DNA of 22,083 nucleotides from Candidatus Colwellbacteria bacterium RIFCSPLOWO2_02_FULL_44_20b (GCA_001817765.1 MHIZ01000020.1:363-22445); one strand, 5' to 3'. Numbered from the stretch's first letter, positions 14,910 through 20,647 are shown. The notes: generated by a model from the sequence alone, not told the origin. Made by a program: numbers and translations.

Positions 14910-14923
14910 TCTTGATTACAAGA
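14910..14923. repeat. Short inverted repeat upstream of the M16 gene
   Basis: TCTTG-ATTA-CAAGA has 5-bp arms, 25 bp upstream of the M16 start. It could be an operator or a chance repeat; there is no T-run. Confidence 0.2.
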
Positions 14924-14953
14924 GTTACGTTGTGCTATTCTTAATATGTAAAG

Positions 14954-14980
14954 AAAAACTGCGGCTAAAGCCGTTTTTTT
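14954..14980 (-). terminator. Rho-independent terminator of corA
   Basis: A CGGC-TAAA-GCCG hairpin (14962-14973) has A-rich and T-rich flanks on both sides. On the minus strand it lies just after the corA stop and is followed by GTTTTTCTTT. On the plus strand the T7 run would also serve, but no plus-strand gene ends here. Confidence 0.6.
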
Positions 14981-14986
14981 ATTTCA

Positions 14987-15895
14987 TCAAAGCCACTTCC
15001 TCCGCTTGTGGAAGTATAAAAGCATAAGCACGGTAACAATAAGCATTCCGCCCATAAACCACCAAAAGGCGTTATCGTGGGTTGCAAAAGGCAAATAATT
15101 CAAATTCATCCCGTAAATCGAAGCGACAAGTGAAAGTGGCAGAATAATCGCCGTAAAAATCGTGAGAATTTTAATAACATAATTTTGCCGATGATCTAAA
15201 AGCGAGCTCGAAGTAAGGTGAAGTGAGTTAATAACCTCGTGATGAGTCTCAATGAGCGTCATTGTCCGCTCGTATTCAGCAACAAGGTCAGAAAAATAAG
15301 GCTTCATTCGCTCCCCCCAAAATGAAAGCGCGTAACCAGGAAGCGAGTTCCAAACAACGCGTTGTGGTTTCATCGCTCGAACAAAGCGAAGAATCTGACG
15401 TTTCACGAGAGCAATGCGTTCAATAATTGATTCGTCAAAATCTTGAAAGATTTGTTTCTCAACCTGATGGATGGTAGTACCCATTTCATCGAGTTCTGGA
15501 AATATTCTGTTGAAAAGCCGTTTCACAAGAAAATAAAAAGTATGTCCCGGGGTTTTCGTAAGATAACGTCCCGGATTCTGACGTGCTTCCTCCCAAAAAG
15601 ATTCAAAATCACCGAACTCTTCGTAACGAATAGTCACAAGAACCTCGTGCGTGATAAGAAAGTCTATCTCAATGCCATGAATGCGATGAGTTGCCTCCGC
15701 GAACTGTGGAAAGTGAAGAATAATAAAAAGATACTTTCCGTAAAACTCGGCGAGCGGATGGTACGTCGGCGCTCGAAGTTCTTCGACAAGTAGATGGTGA
15801 AAAGCAAATTTTCCCTCAAGTTCTTTGAGTTCTTCCGGCTGTGGTTGAAGGAGGTCAATCCACCGAACCCCGTTATGTTCTAGAGTACGAACCAT
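14987..15895 (-). CDS. corA: CorA-family divalent metal ion channel
   Basis: Pentameric inner-membrane channel for Mg2+ (or Co2+/Ni2+), 302 aa, near the usual length. The long soluble N-terminal domain is followed by the stalk helix (about residues 170-245) and two C-terminal membrane segments. The selectivity-loop motif YGMN is at 261-264 (ASIYGMNLNYLPF) between TM1 (about 243-260) and TM2 (about 276-295). The C-terminus is basic (HKRRKWL), the family hallmark. The ATG at 15895 is chosen; TACAAT lies 19 nt upstream on the minus strand as a -10. A hairpin follows the stop, so the gene is monocistronic or co-transcribed with the 33-aa ORF 72 nt upstream. Mg2+ is the likeliest ion, but specificity is not visible. 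Confidence 0.93.
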   Translation of the reverse strand: MVRTLEHNGVRWIDLLQPQPEELKELEGKFAFHHLLVEELRAPTYHPLAEFYGKYLFIILHFPQFAEATHRIHGIEIDFLITHEVLVTIRYEEFGDFESFWEEARQNPGRYLTKTPGHTFYFLVKRLFNRIFPELDEMGTTIHQVEKQIFQDFDESIIERIALVKRQILRFVRAMKPQRVVWNSLPGYALSFWGERMKPYFSDLVAEYERTMTLIETHHEVINSLHLTSSSLLDHRQNYVIKILTIFTAIILPLSLVASIYGMNLNYLPFATHDNAFWWFMGGMLIVTVLMLLYFHKRRKWL

Positions 15896-15914
15896 TGATG
15901 GACAGCCTTCGAAG

Positions 15915-15941
15915 ATTGTAGAGCCACCGATAGGCCGTCAA
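15915..15941 (-). promoter_or_regulatory. Putative corA promoter
   Basis: On the minus strand TTGACG (15941-15936) and TACAAT (15920-15915) are separated by 15 bp. Both hexamers match 5 of 6 consensus bases, but the spacer is short. Confidence 0.35.
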
Positions 15942-15967
15942 AACCAAATGATACTCTGAAAGAAAAA

Positions 15968-16069
15968 TTAAAAGAAGAGGAAAGCTCCGGTTGAAAGGAT
16001 TGTACTCAAGGCAACAATCGTAATAACGGCGATCTGAAGCCCCCTAATTAATTTCTTGTTTCTGAACAT
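15968..16069 (-). CDS. Small membrane protein, 33 aa
   Basis: The peptide begins MFRNKKLIRGLQIAVITIVA: a strongly basic N-terminus, then a single hydrophobic helix to the end (FLFF). It has the best translation signals in the window: GAGG five nt before the ATG (minus strand), with TATAAT a further 19 nt upstream. The same frame stays open further upstream to 16285, but that part is antisense to the tRNA gene and has no comparable site, so the ATG at 16069 is used. It is a positive-inside single-span peptide of unknown role. It lies 72 nt upstream of corA on the same strand, so a link to CorA is possible but unproven. A short leader or type I toxin-like peptide is an alternative. Confidence 0.5.
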   Translation of the reverse strand: MFRNKKLIRGLQIAVITIVALSTILSTGAFLFF

Positions 16070-16092
16070 ATTTTCCTCTATAGTACCAAAGA

Positions 16093-16099
16093 TATTATA
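16093..16099. promoter_or_regulatory. Overlapping divergent -10 boxes (tRNA-Gln and 33-aa ORF)
   Basis: The heptamer TATTATA reads TATTAT on the plus strand (towards tRNA-Gln, 18 nt from -10 start to tRNA start) and TATAAT on the minus strand (towards the 33-aa ORF). No clear -35 is seen for either. A shared bidirectional -10 is a reasonable reading. Confidence 0.4.
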
Positions 16100-16129
16100 G
16101 GATCGTCTATTGGGGGATCGTCTAATGGT
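16100..16129 (+). repeat. Imperfect 15-bp tandem duplication over the tRNA 5' end
   Basis: GGATCGTCTATTGGG (16100-16114) is followed directly by GGATCGTCTAATGGT (16115-16129), 13 of 15 identical. The second copy is tRNA body (acceptor to D-loop); the first lies in the leader and its last four bases are the tRNA start. Confidence 0.6.
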
Positions 16130-16181
16130 AGGACATGGGCCTTTGAAGCCCAGTATCGGGGTTCGAATCCCTGTCCCCCAG
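16111..16181 (+). tRNA. tRNA-Gln (anticodon TTG)
   Basis: The 71-nt cloverleaf is complete. The acceptor TGGGGGA pairs with TCCCCCA. The D arm is GTCT/GGAC with loop AATGGTA, the anticodon stem TGGGC/GCCCA has loop CTTTGAA (anticodon TTG, codon CAA), the variable loop is GTAT, and the T arm is CGGGG-TTCGAAT-CCCTG. The U1-A72 pair and discriminator G73 are typical bacterial Gln identity features. The next bases are CCG, so CCA is not encoded and must be added by the CCA-adding enzyme. There is no intron. Confidence 0.95.
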
Positions 16182-16182
16182 C

Positions 16183-16223
16183 CGATAGAAAATCTTGTCG
16201 CATAGCGACTTAGATTTTCATCG
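16183..16223 (+). terminator. Long hairpin directly after tRNA-Gln
   Basis: GAAAATCT and GTCGC (16188-16201) pair with GCGAC and AGATTTTC (16205-16219) around an ATA loop; outer CGAT/ATCG can extend the stem. It begins two bases after the tRNA. There is no T-run beyond the stem, so it may be a processing or attenuating structure more than a classical terminator. Confidence 0.45.
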
Positions 16224-16271
16224 TCCCGAACGAACGTGAGGGATTTCATTAAGGTGTTACAATTATTCAGT

Positions 16272-16520
16272 ATGTCTTTCTTCATCTACATCCTCGAATG
16301 TGCCGATGGCTCTTTATATGCGGGATGTACAAATAATCTGGAAAAGAGACTTAAAGAACACAATGAATCAACGTGGGGCGCACACTATACGAAGATAAGA
16401 AGACCTGTAACTTTAAAATATCAAGAAAAACACGCATCGCTTAAAAAAGCTCGCCATCGCGAAGCCGAAATCAAAAGTTGGCGCCGTGAAAAGAAATTAG
16501 CGCTGATAGAGAAAGATTAA
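16272..16520 (+). CDS. GIY-YIG nuclease-domain protein (UPF0213/YhbQ-like)
   Basis: Single-domain GIY-YIG protein of 82 aa. Small proteins of this group are predicted nucleases; DNA repair roles have been proposed but the cellular role is unsettled. Seen: FFIYILECADGSLYAGCTNN (residues 3-22) with the GIY-YIG pair in the form YIL...YAG, then KRLKEHN with the conserved Arg and His, ARHREAEIKSWRREKK with the catalytic-type Glu, and a basic C-terminus. The ATG at 16272 is chosen over 16236 because homologues begin directly at the first strand. TACAAT at 16258-16263 ends 8 nt before it and there is no Shine-Dalgarno site. It stands alone downstream of the tRNA. Confidence 0.87.
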   Translation: MSFFIYILECADGSLYAGCTNNLEKRLKEHNESTWGAHYTKIRRPVTLKYQEKHASLKKARHREAEIKSWRREKKLALIEKD

Positions 16521-16534
16521 CGGCTGCAAGTACA

Positions 16535-16552
16535 AGAGTCGCGAACGACTCT
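16535..16552 (+). terminator. Hairpin downstream of the GIY-YIG gene
   Basis: AGAGTCG-CGAA-CGACTCT is a perfect 7-bp stem 14 nt after the stop codon. The following bases are not a T-run; a T-rich stretch starts only at 16572, so termination is uncertain. Confidence 0.4.
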
Positions 16553-16610
16553 CCGTCCCTAAATGACCCACTTTTATTTTACGATGCGCTATTTTTATAT
16601 AAACTAATAA

Positions 16611-17135
16611 ATGAAACCCCTCCTCATTCTAACAATCATCCTCATTTCCGCAGCTATAGTTTTCGGGGCCCTAAGTTTTATGCTTCTACCGAAAATGTTT
16701 ATGAAAACCCTGCAAGATTACGCAAGCTGCACTCAAGAAGCGATGCTCTGCCCCGACGGCTCAGCGGTCGGCAGGACCAAACCAAACTGCGAATTCGCGA
16801 AATGCCCCGAAATACAAGAAAATACGAACGGCATCACGGGCTCGGTACTCCTCGGTCCCACCTGCCCCGTCGAGAAGTATCCGCCGGATGAAGAATGCGC
16901 GGATAAACCCTACGCGACAAAACTCGCGATAACCTCAAAGGACGGCGCGATAGTCATAAAAGAATTCGAATCAGACGAAAACGGAATGTTCAAAGTAAAT
17001 CTCCCGCACGGCGAATACGCGATCCGCTCCGCCGCCGCGGCAAATATCCTCCCTTACTGCTCATCAAACGAATTCACCGTAACCGCGAACGCTTACACAG
17101 AAGTACTCGTCTCCTGCGACACTGGAATTAGATAA
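16611..17135 (+). CDS. Exported cysteine-rich protein of unknown function, 174 aa
   Basis: An N-terminal hydrophobic segment (about residues 4-27) acts as signal or anchor. Next comes a short Cys module (Cys40, Cys47, Cys60, Cys65; LCPDGSAVGRTKPNCEFAKC) that recurs in many bacterial secreted proteins. The C-terminal part (75-174) looks like a small beta-sandwich of the carboxypeptidase-regulatory/transthyretin-like kind: GSVLLGPTCPVEKYPPDEE, GMFKVNLPHGEYAIR, then Cys150 and Cys169. Eight cysteines suggest four extracytoplasmic disulphides. The ATG has TATAAA ending 7 nt upstream and no Shine-Dalgarno site. Its GC-richer codon use (CCC, CGC, GCG) differs slightly from that of the next gene. 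No enzyme motif is seen; a wall or surface binding role is only a guess. Confidence 0.72.
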   Translation: MKPLLILTIILISAAIVFGALSFMLLPKMFMKTLQDYASCTQEAMLCPDGSAVGRTKPNCEFAKCPEIQENTNGITGSVLLGPTCPVEKYPPDEECADKPYATKLAITSKDGAIVIKEFESDENGMFKVNLPHGEYAIRSAAAANILPYCSSNEFTVTANAYTEVLVSCDTGIR

Positions 17136-17138
17136 AAC

Positions 17139-17167
17139 TTGACTCTTTTCTGCTTTAGTGGTACTTT
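17139..17167 (+). promoter_or_regulatory. Sigma70-type promoter for the coiled-coil membrane protein
   Basis: TTGACT (17139-17144), 17-bp spacer, TACTTT (17162-17167). This is the best -35/-10 spacing in the window. It implies a leader of about 50 nt before the ATG at 17227. Confidence 0.45.
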
Positions 17168-17226
17168 CGTCCCCGAAAGGCGAAATAAGTTTTTAGCTCT
17201 TCAACAATCTAAAATGTTTGAGTTTT

Positions 17227-17880
17227 ATGAAAAAACCCCCAAGGATTCTCATCATACCATTAAGTATCATCGTAATGATCTCTGTGTTTATCTCTATAAG
17301 CGAGGTCAGGGCTAAAAGCCACAGGGATATAACCCAAGCAACCCTTAAGGTGCTTAAAGAAGATATGGTAAAAATACAAAAGCAGCACAACGACGTCGAA
17401 GCACTGTACGCTGAAAAAATTGAAAAAACGTACAGTTTCGCCGAAATCATACACGCCCTACTCCCGAAAGAGCAGGATAAAACACGGGTAATAAACGAGA
17501 TAAAAACTCGTTATAGCGAGAGTGCCCCTTTTAGTAAAGAACAACTCAAAGTACAGAACGATATAGAAAGAGAACTAAATAGAGGTTTAAGAGAGCTCAT
17601 AGAAAAACACATCTCCTTACAAAAGGATCAACGGATAAACGGTATACACAATGAGATCATCGCGCTCGAGTCCAAGATCAATCGTACCCGACACGACTAT
17701 AACTGCGATTTAACGGATTATAAGACAAGGTACAGAAAATTTATAGCGGAGGGGTTCGTTAAACTCGATAGAGAAGAGAGAAAAAAGATCGTAAGTACAG
17801 TCAACGAAATCGACCCATTCAAGTTGCAATTGTACGATCGCCTCCTATCAGAAAAATGTTCAGGTATGTGTGTTCCTTAA
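17227..17880 (+). CDS. Membrane-anchored helical protein, weakly LemA-like, 217 aa
   Basis: An N-terminal membrane segment (about residues 7-25) is followed by an almost wholly helical, charged domain. Residues 140-172 (ending HDYNCDLTDYKTRYRKF) resemble the LemA signature of a long helix followed by -YN---Y---. The N-out anchor plus four-helix layout also fits LemA, whose role is unknown. Similarity is weak, so this is a suggestion. The C-terminus has two cysteines (211 and 215). The ATG at 17227 is used rather than TTG at 17218. A sigma70-type promoter lies ~60 nt upstream and a strong terminator starts 4 nt after the stop, so it is a single-gene unit. Arg codons AGA/AGG and isoleucine ATA are more frequent than in its neighbours, which may hint at a different origin. 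Confidence 0.6.
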   Translation: MKKPPRILIIPLSIIVMISVFISISEVRAKSHRDITQATLKVLKEDMVKIQKQHNDVEALYAEKIEKTYSFAEIIHALLPKEQDKTRVINEIKTRYSESAPFSKEQLKVQNDIERELNRGLRELIEKHISLQKDQRINGIHNEIIALESKINRTRHDYNCDLTDYKTRYRKFIAEGFVKLDREERKKIVSTVNEIDPFKLQLYDRLLSEKCSGMCVP

Positions 17881-17883
17881 CTA

Positions 17884-17908
17884 AAAACCGACCCTCGTGG
17901 TCGGTTTT
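17884..17908 (+). terminator. Rho-independent terminator
   Basis: AAAACCGACC-CTCGT-GGTCGGTTTT has a perfect 10-bp stem ending in T4, followed by GTGTTT. It lies just after the stop of the 217-aa gene. Confidence 0.8.
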
Positions 17909-17942
17909 GTGTTTCTGAGGTGGTAGAATTAAAAAGATTAAT

Positions 17943-18416
17943 ATGAACAACTTTCAACTCTTTCTCGAAATCGCCCGTCACCTCAACAAAATAAACATCA
18001 CCCCCATTCTCTACGGCTCGCTTGGCTTGAGTATCGCAATCAGAACGCCGCTCACGATAAACGACGTGGATATTCTTGTCCCCGACGAATTCATAAAAGA
18101 AAAATGGCCCGAGTTAATGGAAGAGGTAACCTCGCTCGATTTTGAGTTAAAAGACGAAAAAGAACACGAATTTATTCGCGGCGCAGAAACAATCGCCTTC
18201 GCTTCGTATAAAACACTCGAAGATGTAAGTTTTACAACAAACGATCTCCAAAAAACCGAAGAAGAAAATGTCTCGTTCTATACCCTCTCACCCGAACAGT
18301 GTCTCGCTGTTTATCAATACTGCCTCAAAGACAGCTACCGCCAAGACACAAAAAAGAAAACCGACAGCGAAAAAATAATACTCATAGAAAACTATCTTAA
18401 GAAAAATAATAACTAA
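17943..18416 (+). CDS. Nucleotidyltransferase-fold protein, 157 aa
   Basis: It carries the core motif of the polymerase-beta-type nucleotidyltransferase fold: ILYGSLGLSIAI with Gly25-Ser26, then NDVDILVP with Asp41 and Asp43 spaced as the metal-binding pair. A clear third carboxylate is not obvious, and the C-terminal half (75-157) is helical and charged, ending in KKNNN. Such small proteins occur as stand-alone transferases, as MNT-like antitoxins or in AbiEii-like systems. No partner gene of those systems adjoins it, since the neighbours are an unrelated coiled-coil protein and a convergent helicase. TAGAAT lies 13 nt before the ATG and there is no Shine-Dalgarno site. A hairpin follows the stop. 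The function is therefore unassigned beyond the fold. Confidence 0.65.
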   Translation: MNNFQLFLEIARHLNKINITPILYGSLGLSIAIRTPLTINDVDILVPDEFIKEKWPELMEEVTSLDFELKDEKEHEFIRGAETIAFASYKTLEDVSFTTNDLQKTEEENVSFYTLSPEQCLAVYQYCLKDSYRQDTKKKTDSEKIILIENYLKKNNN

Positions 18417-18423
18417 TATATAC

Positions 18424-18447
18424 CAAAATCAGCTATCGCTGATTTTG
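18424..18447. terminator. Bidirectional rho-independent terminator
   Basis: CAAAATCAGC-TATC-GCTGATTTTG is a perfect 10-bp stem with A4/T4 at its base. It lies between the convergent nucleotidyltransferase-like gene (plus) and the helicase gene (minus), so it can serve both. Confidence 0.8.
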
Positions 18448-18463
18448 TAAATAAAGTAGGAAC

Positions 18464-19714
18464 TTATCTCCGCGAACGATAACGGCTAAAACGCTGTGGC
18501 GGCCGCCCAGAATGAGGGCTCTCGCGCCGCTTAAAACTCGATGGATACCGCCGTCGAGGAAATGAAGGTTCTTCTCGTGGCGCTGTATTTGCTCTCGCCG
18601 GAGGAAGTTCCGAAGCTACAGACAAAGGTAAAACTGAATGAATAAGCCGTTCAATATCTCGCACATCTCTTTTCTGATCTGGAGTTGCGAATGAAATAGC
18701 GTGTCCTGTAGCTCCCGATCGGGCGGTTCTCCCAATGCGATGAATATAATCATCAGAGCTTTGCGGAAGATCATAATTTAAAACAAGTTCAATCCCCTTC
18801 ACGTCAATCCCTCGAGCGGCAATGTCAGTCGCGACAAGTACGCGATATTTGCCATTTTTAAATCCTTCAAGAGCGTCTTTACGCTGAAAAAGCGAACGAT
18901 CAGAATGCAACTCGGCGGAAGAAATCCCCAAAGCACGAATGCCGTGATTGATTCTCCGTGCGCCATATTTTGTACGCGAGAAAACAAGTACCGATCCCCG
19001 ATACTCTCCCAAGAGTTTTTCTAAAAGCCGCGGCTTATCGAGCTTCTGTACAAAGAAAAGTTCCTGCGTTACTTTTGCCGCCATCGTACCCGGTGGAGCA
19101 ATTTCAACGCGTACCGGCAACTTCATATACGATCGCGCCATCGAAACAATTGCTTCCGGCATTGTCGCTGAAAAAAGCATTGTCTGCCGTTCACTCGGTA
19201 AGACAGTCAGTATCTTTTTGAGTTGCGGAGCAAAACCCATATCAAGCATTCGGTCCGCCTCATCAAGTACAAGTACGCCAATGGAGCTAAGCGAAATTGT
19301 TTTATGTTCAAGGTGATCAATAATCCGCCCGGGCGTGCCGATAATAATATGAGGATTTTTTCTGAGTTCAAAGATTTGCTGGCGAATAGATTCACCGCCG
19401 ACGATATTTACAATACGGAGTTGCATTGGCCCGCCGATTTTTCGAAACGCCTCGTGTACTTGAAATGCAAGTTCACGAGTCGGCAATACAACAAGTCCCC
19501 GTTTATTAGAAAGCGCCGCCTGGAGCATTGGAATACCGAACGCGAGTGTTTTTCCCGTACCCGTCTGCGCGATACCAACAAGATCTTTTCCTTCAATCGC
19601 CGCGGGAATAGACCGCTCCTGAATAGGAGTCGGGATTTTAAACCCAAGTTTATCAATCACCTCAAGAATGCGAGGCGCGATACCAAGATTATAGAAACCA
19701 GATTCGCTAGTCAT
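18464..19714 (-). CDS. DEAD-box ATP-dependent RNA helicase (RhlE/CsdA-like)
   Basis: Cytosolic RNA remodelling ATPase, 416 aa, expected in ribosome assembly or mRNA decay. All motifs are present: the Q motif region (GFKIPTPIQERSIPAAIEGKD), I AQTGTGKT (49-56), Ia PTRELA (78-83), TPGR, II DEAD (151-154), III SAT (182-184), the ATDIAARGID motif V and VI HRIGRTARSG. The C-terminal ~45 residues are rich in Arg, Pro and Ser (RRRYPSSFKRRESPHSGR), an RNA-binding tail as in RhlE. The ATG at 19714 gives an 8-nt overlap with the upstream orphan gene; GTG at 19729 is an alternative giving five more residues. No cold-shock leader or CsdA-type dimerisation domain is seen, so RhlE is the closer comparison. 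Confidence 0.93.
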   Translation of the reverse strand: MTSESGFYNLGIAPRILEVIDKLGFKIPTPIQERSIPAAIEGKDLVGIAQTGTGKTLAFGIPMLQAALSNKRGLVVLPTRELAFQVHEAFRKIGGPMQLRIVNIVGGESIRQQIFELRKNPHIIIGTPGRIIDHLEHKTISLSSIGVLVLDEADRMLDMGFAPQLKKILTVLPSERQTMLFSATMPEAIVSMARSYMKLPVRVEIAPPGTMAAKVTQELFFVQKLDKPRLLEKLLGEYRGSVLVFSRTKYGARRINHGIRALGISSAELHSDRSLFQRKDALEGFKNGKYRVLVATDIAARGIDVKGIELVLNYDLPQSSDDYIHRIGRTARSGATGHAISFATPDQKRDVRDIERLIHSVLPLSVASELPPARANTAPREEPSFPRRRYPSSFKRRESPHSGRPPQRFSRYRSRR

Positions 19715-20156
19715 TCGTAGAAGCTTCACCCGCCTTTTTCTTAACTGATTTCGGCTTCGGAACAGAACCGTCTAAACGTGAATAGATCTCTCGAGCCAAC
19801 TTTTTTGATAATTCCCGTCGTTTCCAAAATGAGTTAGTATCCGAGAAATCCTTATCTTTGATTCGATTCAATTCGCGAATAACCGAATACCGCGCGTGCC
19901 CAAGATCATCCGTTGATTGCGCTTTCATATCCTCAAACGCCTGATACACCTGCTTTAAATAAGCATACTTGTCAGGAATACCAAGTTCTTTGTTGATCTT
20001 AATTCGAGGCGAAAGAAGTTTTAAAAACGCCGGATTCCCCTCAATAGATTCAATGAAATCGTGAATCGCCCGAAAAAGCTCAAAACTAGGCGGTGTTTCA
20101 ACGACTTTTTGGAGCTTCTTGTCTAAATCCAGTTTTGTGGTATTTGAGAGCTTAAT
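19707..20156 (-). CDS. Hypothetical helical protein with probable non-canonical (ATT) start, 149 aa
   Basis: No family is recognised. The conservative reading begins at GTG 19949 (80 aa, VYQAFEDMKAQSTDD...). The same frame stays open with protein-like sequence for 69 more codons upstream, including TPPSFELFRAIHDFIESIEG and LSPRIKINKELGIPDKYAYL, and contains no ATG, GTG or TTG. An ATT at 20156 is preceded at six nt by AAGG, so initiation there is plausible (ATT starts are known, for example infC). An in-frame TGA lies two codons before that ATT; beyond it an ATG at 20204 heads 14 more codons. The product is mostly alpha-helical and charged, with a Lys-rich tail (PKPKSVKKK). It overlaps the helicase gene by 8 nt. 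A nonsense-mutated longer gene is the main alternative. Confidence 0.5.
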   Translation of the reverse strand: MKLSNTTKLDLDKKLQKVVETPPSFELFRAIHDFIESIEGNPAFLKLLSPRIKINKELGIPDKYAYLKQVYQAFEDMKAQSTDDLGHARYSVIRELNRIKDKDFSDTNSFWKRRELSKKLAREIYSRLDGSVPKPKSVKKKAGEASTND

Positions 20157-20284
20157 ACCTCACCTTAGCACGCTTGGCGCTAAATAGCGATTGATTGACA
20201 ACATAGCTAGAATAAGCTAAAGAATTAAGCGTAAGGTTTAGTCAACCTTACATGGTTAAGTTTTGTTACTTAATAACTTACTAT
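20157..20284. other. Intergenic region rich in short inverted repeats
   Basis: It holds CGCTA-AA-TAGCG (20178-20189), a TAGCT/AGCTA pair (20204-20219) and a hairpin with 8-bp arms, GTAAGGTT-TAGTC-AACCTTAC (20231-20251). A 14-codon ATG-to-TGA ORF (20160-20204, minus) covers part of it. TAATAA at 20271-20276 is a possible -10 for the next plus-strand gene. The hairpins lack T-runs, so they look regulatory or structural more than terminating. Confidence 0.45.
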
Positions 20285-20593
20285 ATGCCTATATCCGCAG
20301 AATTAATTTCCAAAGACGCACGTTTTTGGCTTTTACAAACAGCTAAGTATTTTTTGGAAAACCGCCCTAAATCAGCAGAATATGCTCATGCCAAAGCGAA
20401 CGCTTTCATTACTTGTCTGACTTACAACGAATACAAGGAACTTGAAAGCCAATTACTAGAACCATTCAATCAAAAGAAAAAAAAGCCGAACATTTTTATA
20501 CTCACTACGTTATCTTCTGAATGGGAAAAGCTTAAAAAAGAAAATTTAAAATTACTAATCAAAGGTCTTTCGCCTGAAACTCCCCTCATCTAG
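20285..20593 (+). CDS. Hypothetical protein, 102 aa
   Basis: I do not recognise a family. From the ATG at 20285 (MPISAELISKDARFWLLQTA) the protein is soluble, largely helical and Lys/Glu-rich, with a basic linker QKKKKP near residue 62. An in-frame ATG at 20252 would add 11 residues, but it sits against the preceding hairpin, so the later start is preferred. TAATAA ends 8 nt before it and no Shine-Dalgarno site is seen. The helical pattern AEYAHAKANAFITCLTYNEYKELESQL could be a small TPR-like or DNA-binding unit, but nothing decides this. The last codons and the stop lie inside the terminator stem. An ABC-F gene follows on the same strand with its own likely promoter. Confidence 0.6.
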   Translation: MPISAELISKDARFWLLQTAKYFLENRPKSAEYAHAKANAFITCLTYNEYKELESQLLEPFNQKKKKPNIFILTTLSSEWEKLKKENLKLLIKGLSPETPLI

Positions 20594-20602
20594 GGGAGTT
20601 TT
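20577..20602 (+). terminator. Rho-independent terminator overlapping the stop codon
   Basis: AAACTCCCCT-CATCT-AGGGGAGTTT has a perfect 10-bp stem followed by TGATTTT. The TAG stop of the 102-aa gene (20591-20593) lies at the loop/stem junction. Confidence 0.75.
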
Positions 20603-20641
20603 GATTTTCCTAAAACCCTATCCTAATTCAATAAAAGTCCC

Positions 20642-20647
20642 TATACT
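20642..20647 (+). promoter_or_regulatory. Putative -10 for the ABC-F gene
   Basis: TATACT, the same hexamer as upstream of dnaX and the amidohydrolase gene, lies 42 nt before the ATG at 20690. No -35 is clear. Unlike those two, it would give a leader of about 35 nt. Confidence 0.3.

Noticed and set aside
14912..14941. Plus-strand TTGATT-18-TATTCT promoter-like pair near the M16 start.
   Set aside because: Neither hexamer is strong and no plus-strand gene or RNA structure follows before the corA terminator.
16070..16285. Upstream extension of the 33-aa ORF to 105 aa.
   Set aside because: The extension is antisense to tRNA-Gln (it contains the GIRTPILGFKGPCP-type tRNA shadow), so it is a common artefact.
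17943..18416. MNT/HEPN or AbiE-type toxin-antitoxin pair.
   Set aside because: The NTase-like protein has no adjacent HEPN, AbiEi or similar partner gene; the neighbours are in separate terminator-bounded units.
19223..19720. Plus-strand ORF of 165 aa antisense to the DEAD-box helicase.
   Set aside because: It overlaps all conserved helicase motifs and its translation has no family resemblance.
20160..20162. In-frame TGA read as glycine (genetic code 25, Gracilibacteria/SR1).
   Set aside because: TGA is the natural stop of the LDT fusion, glycosidase and corA genes, with neat overlaps to the next genes, and no TGA occurs inside the long recognised genes. Code 11 fits.
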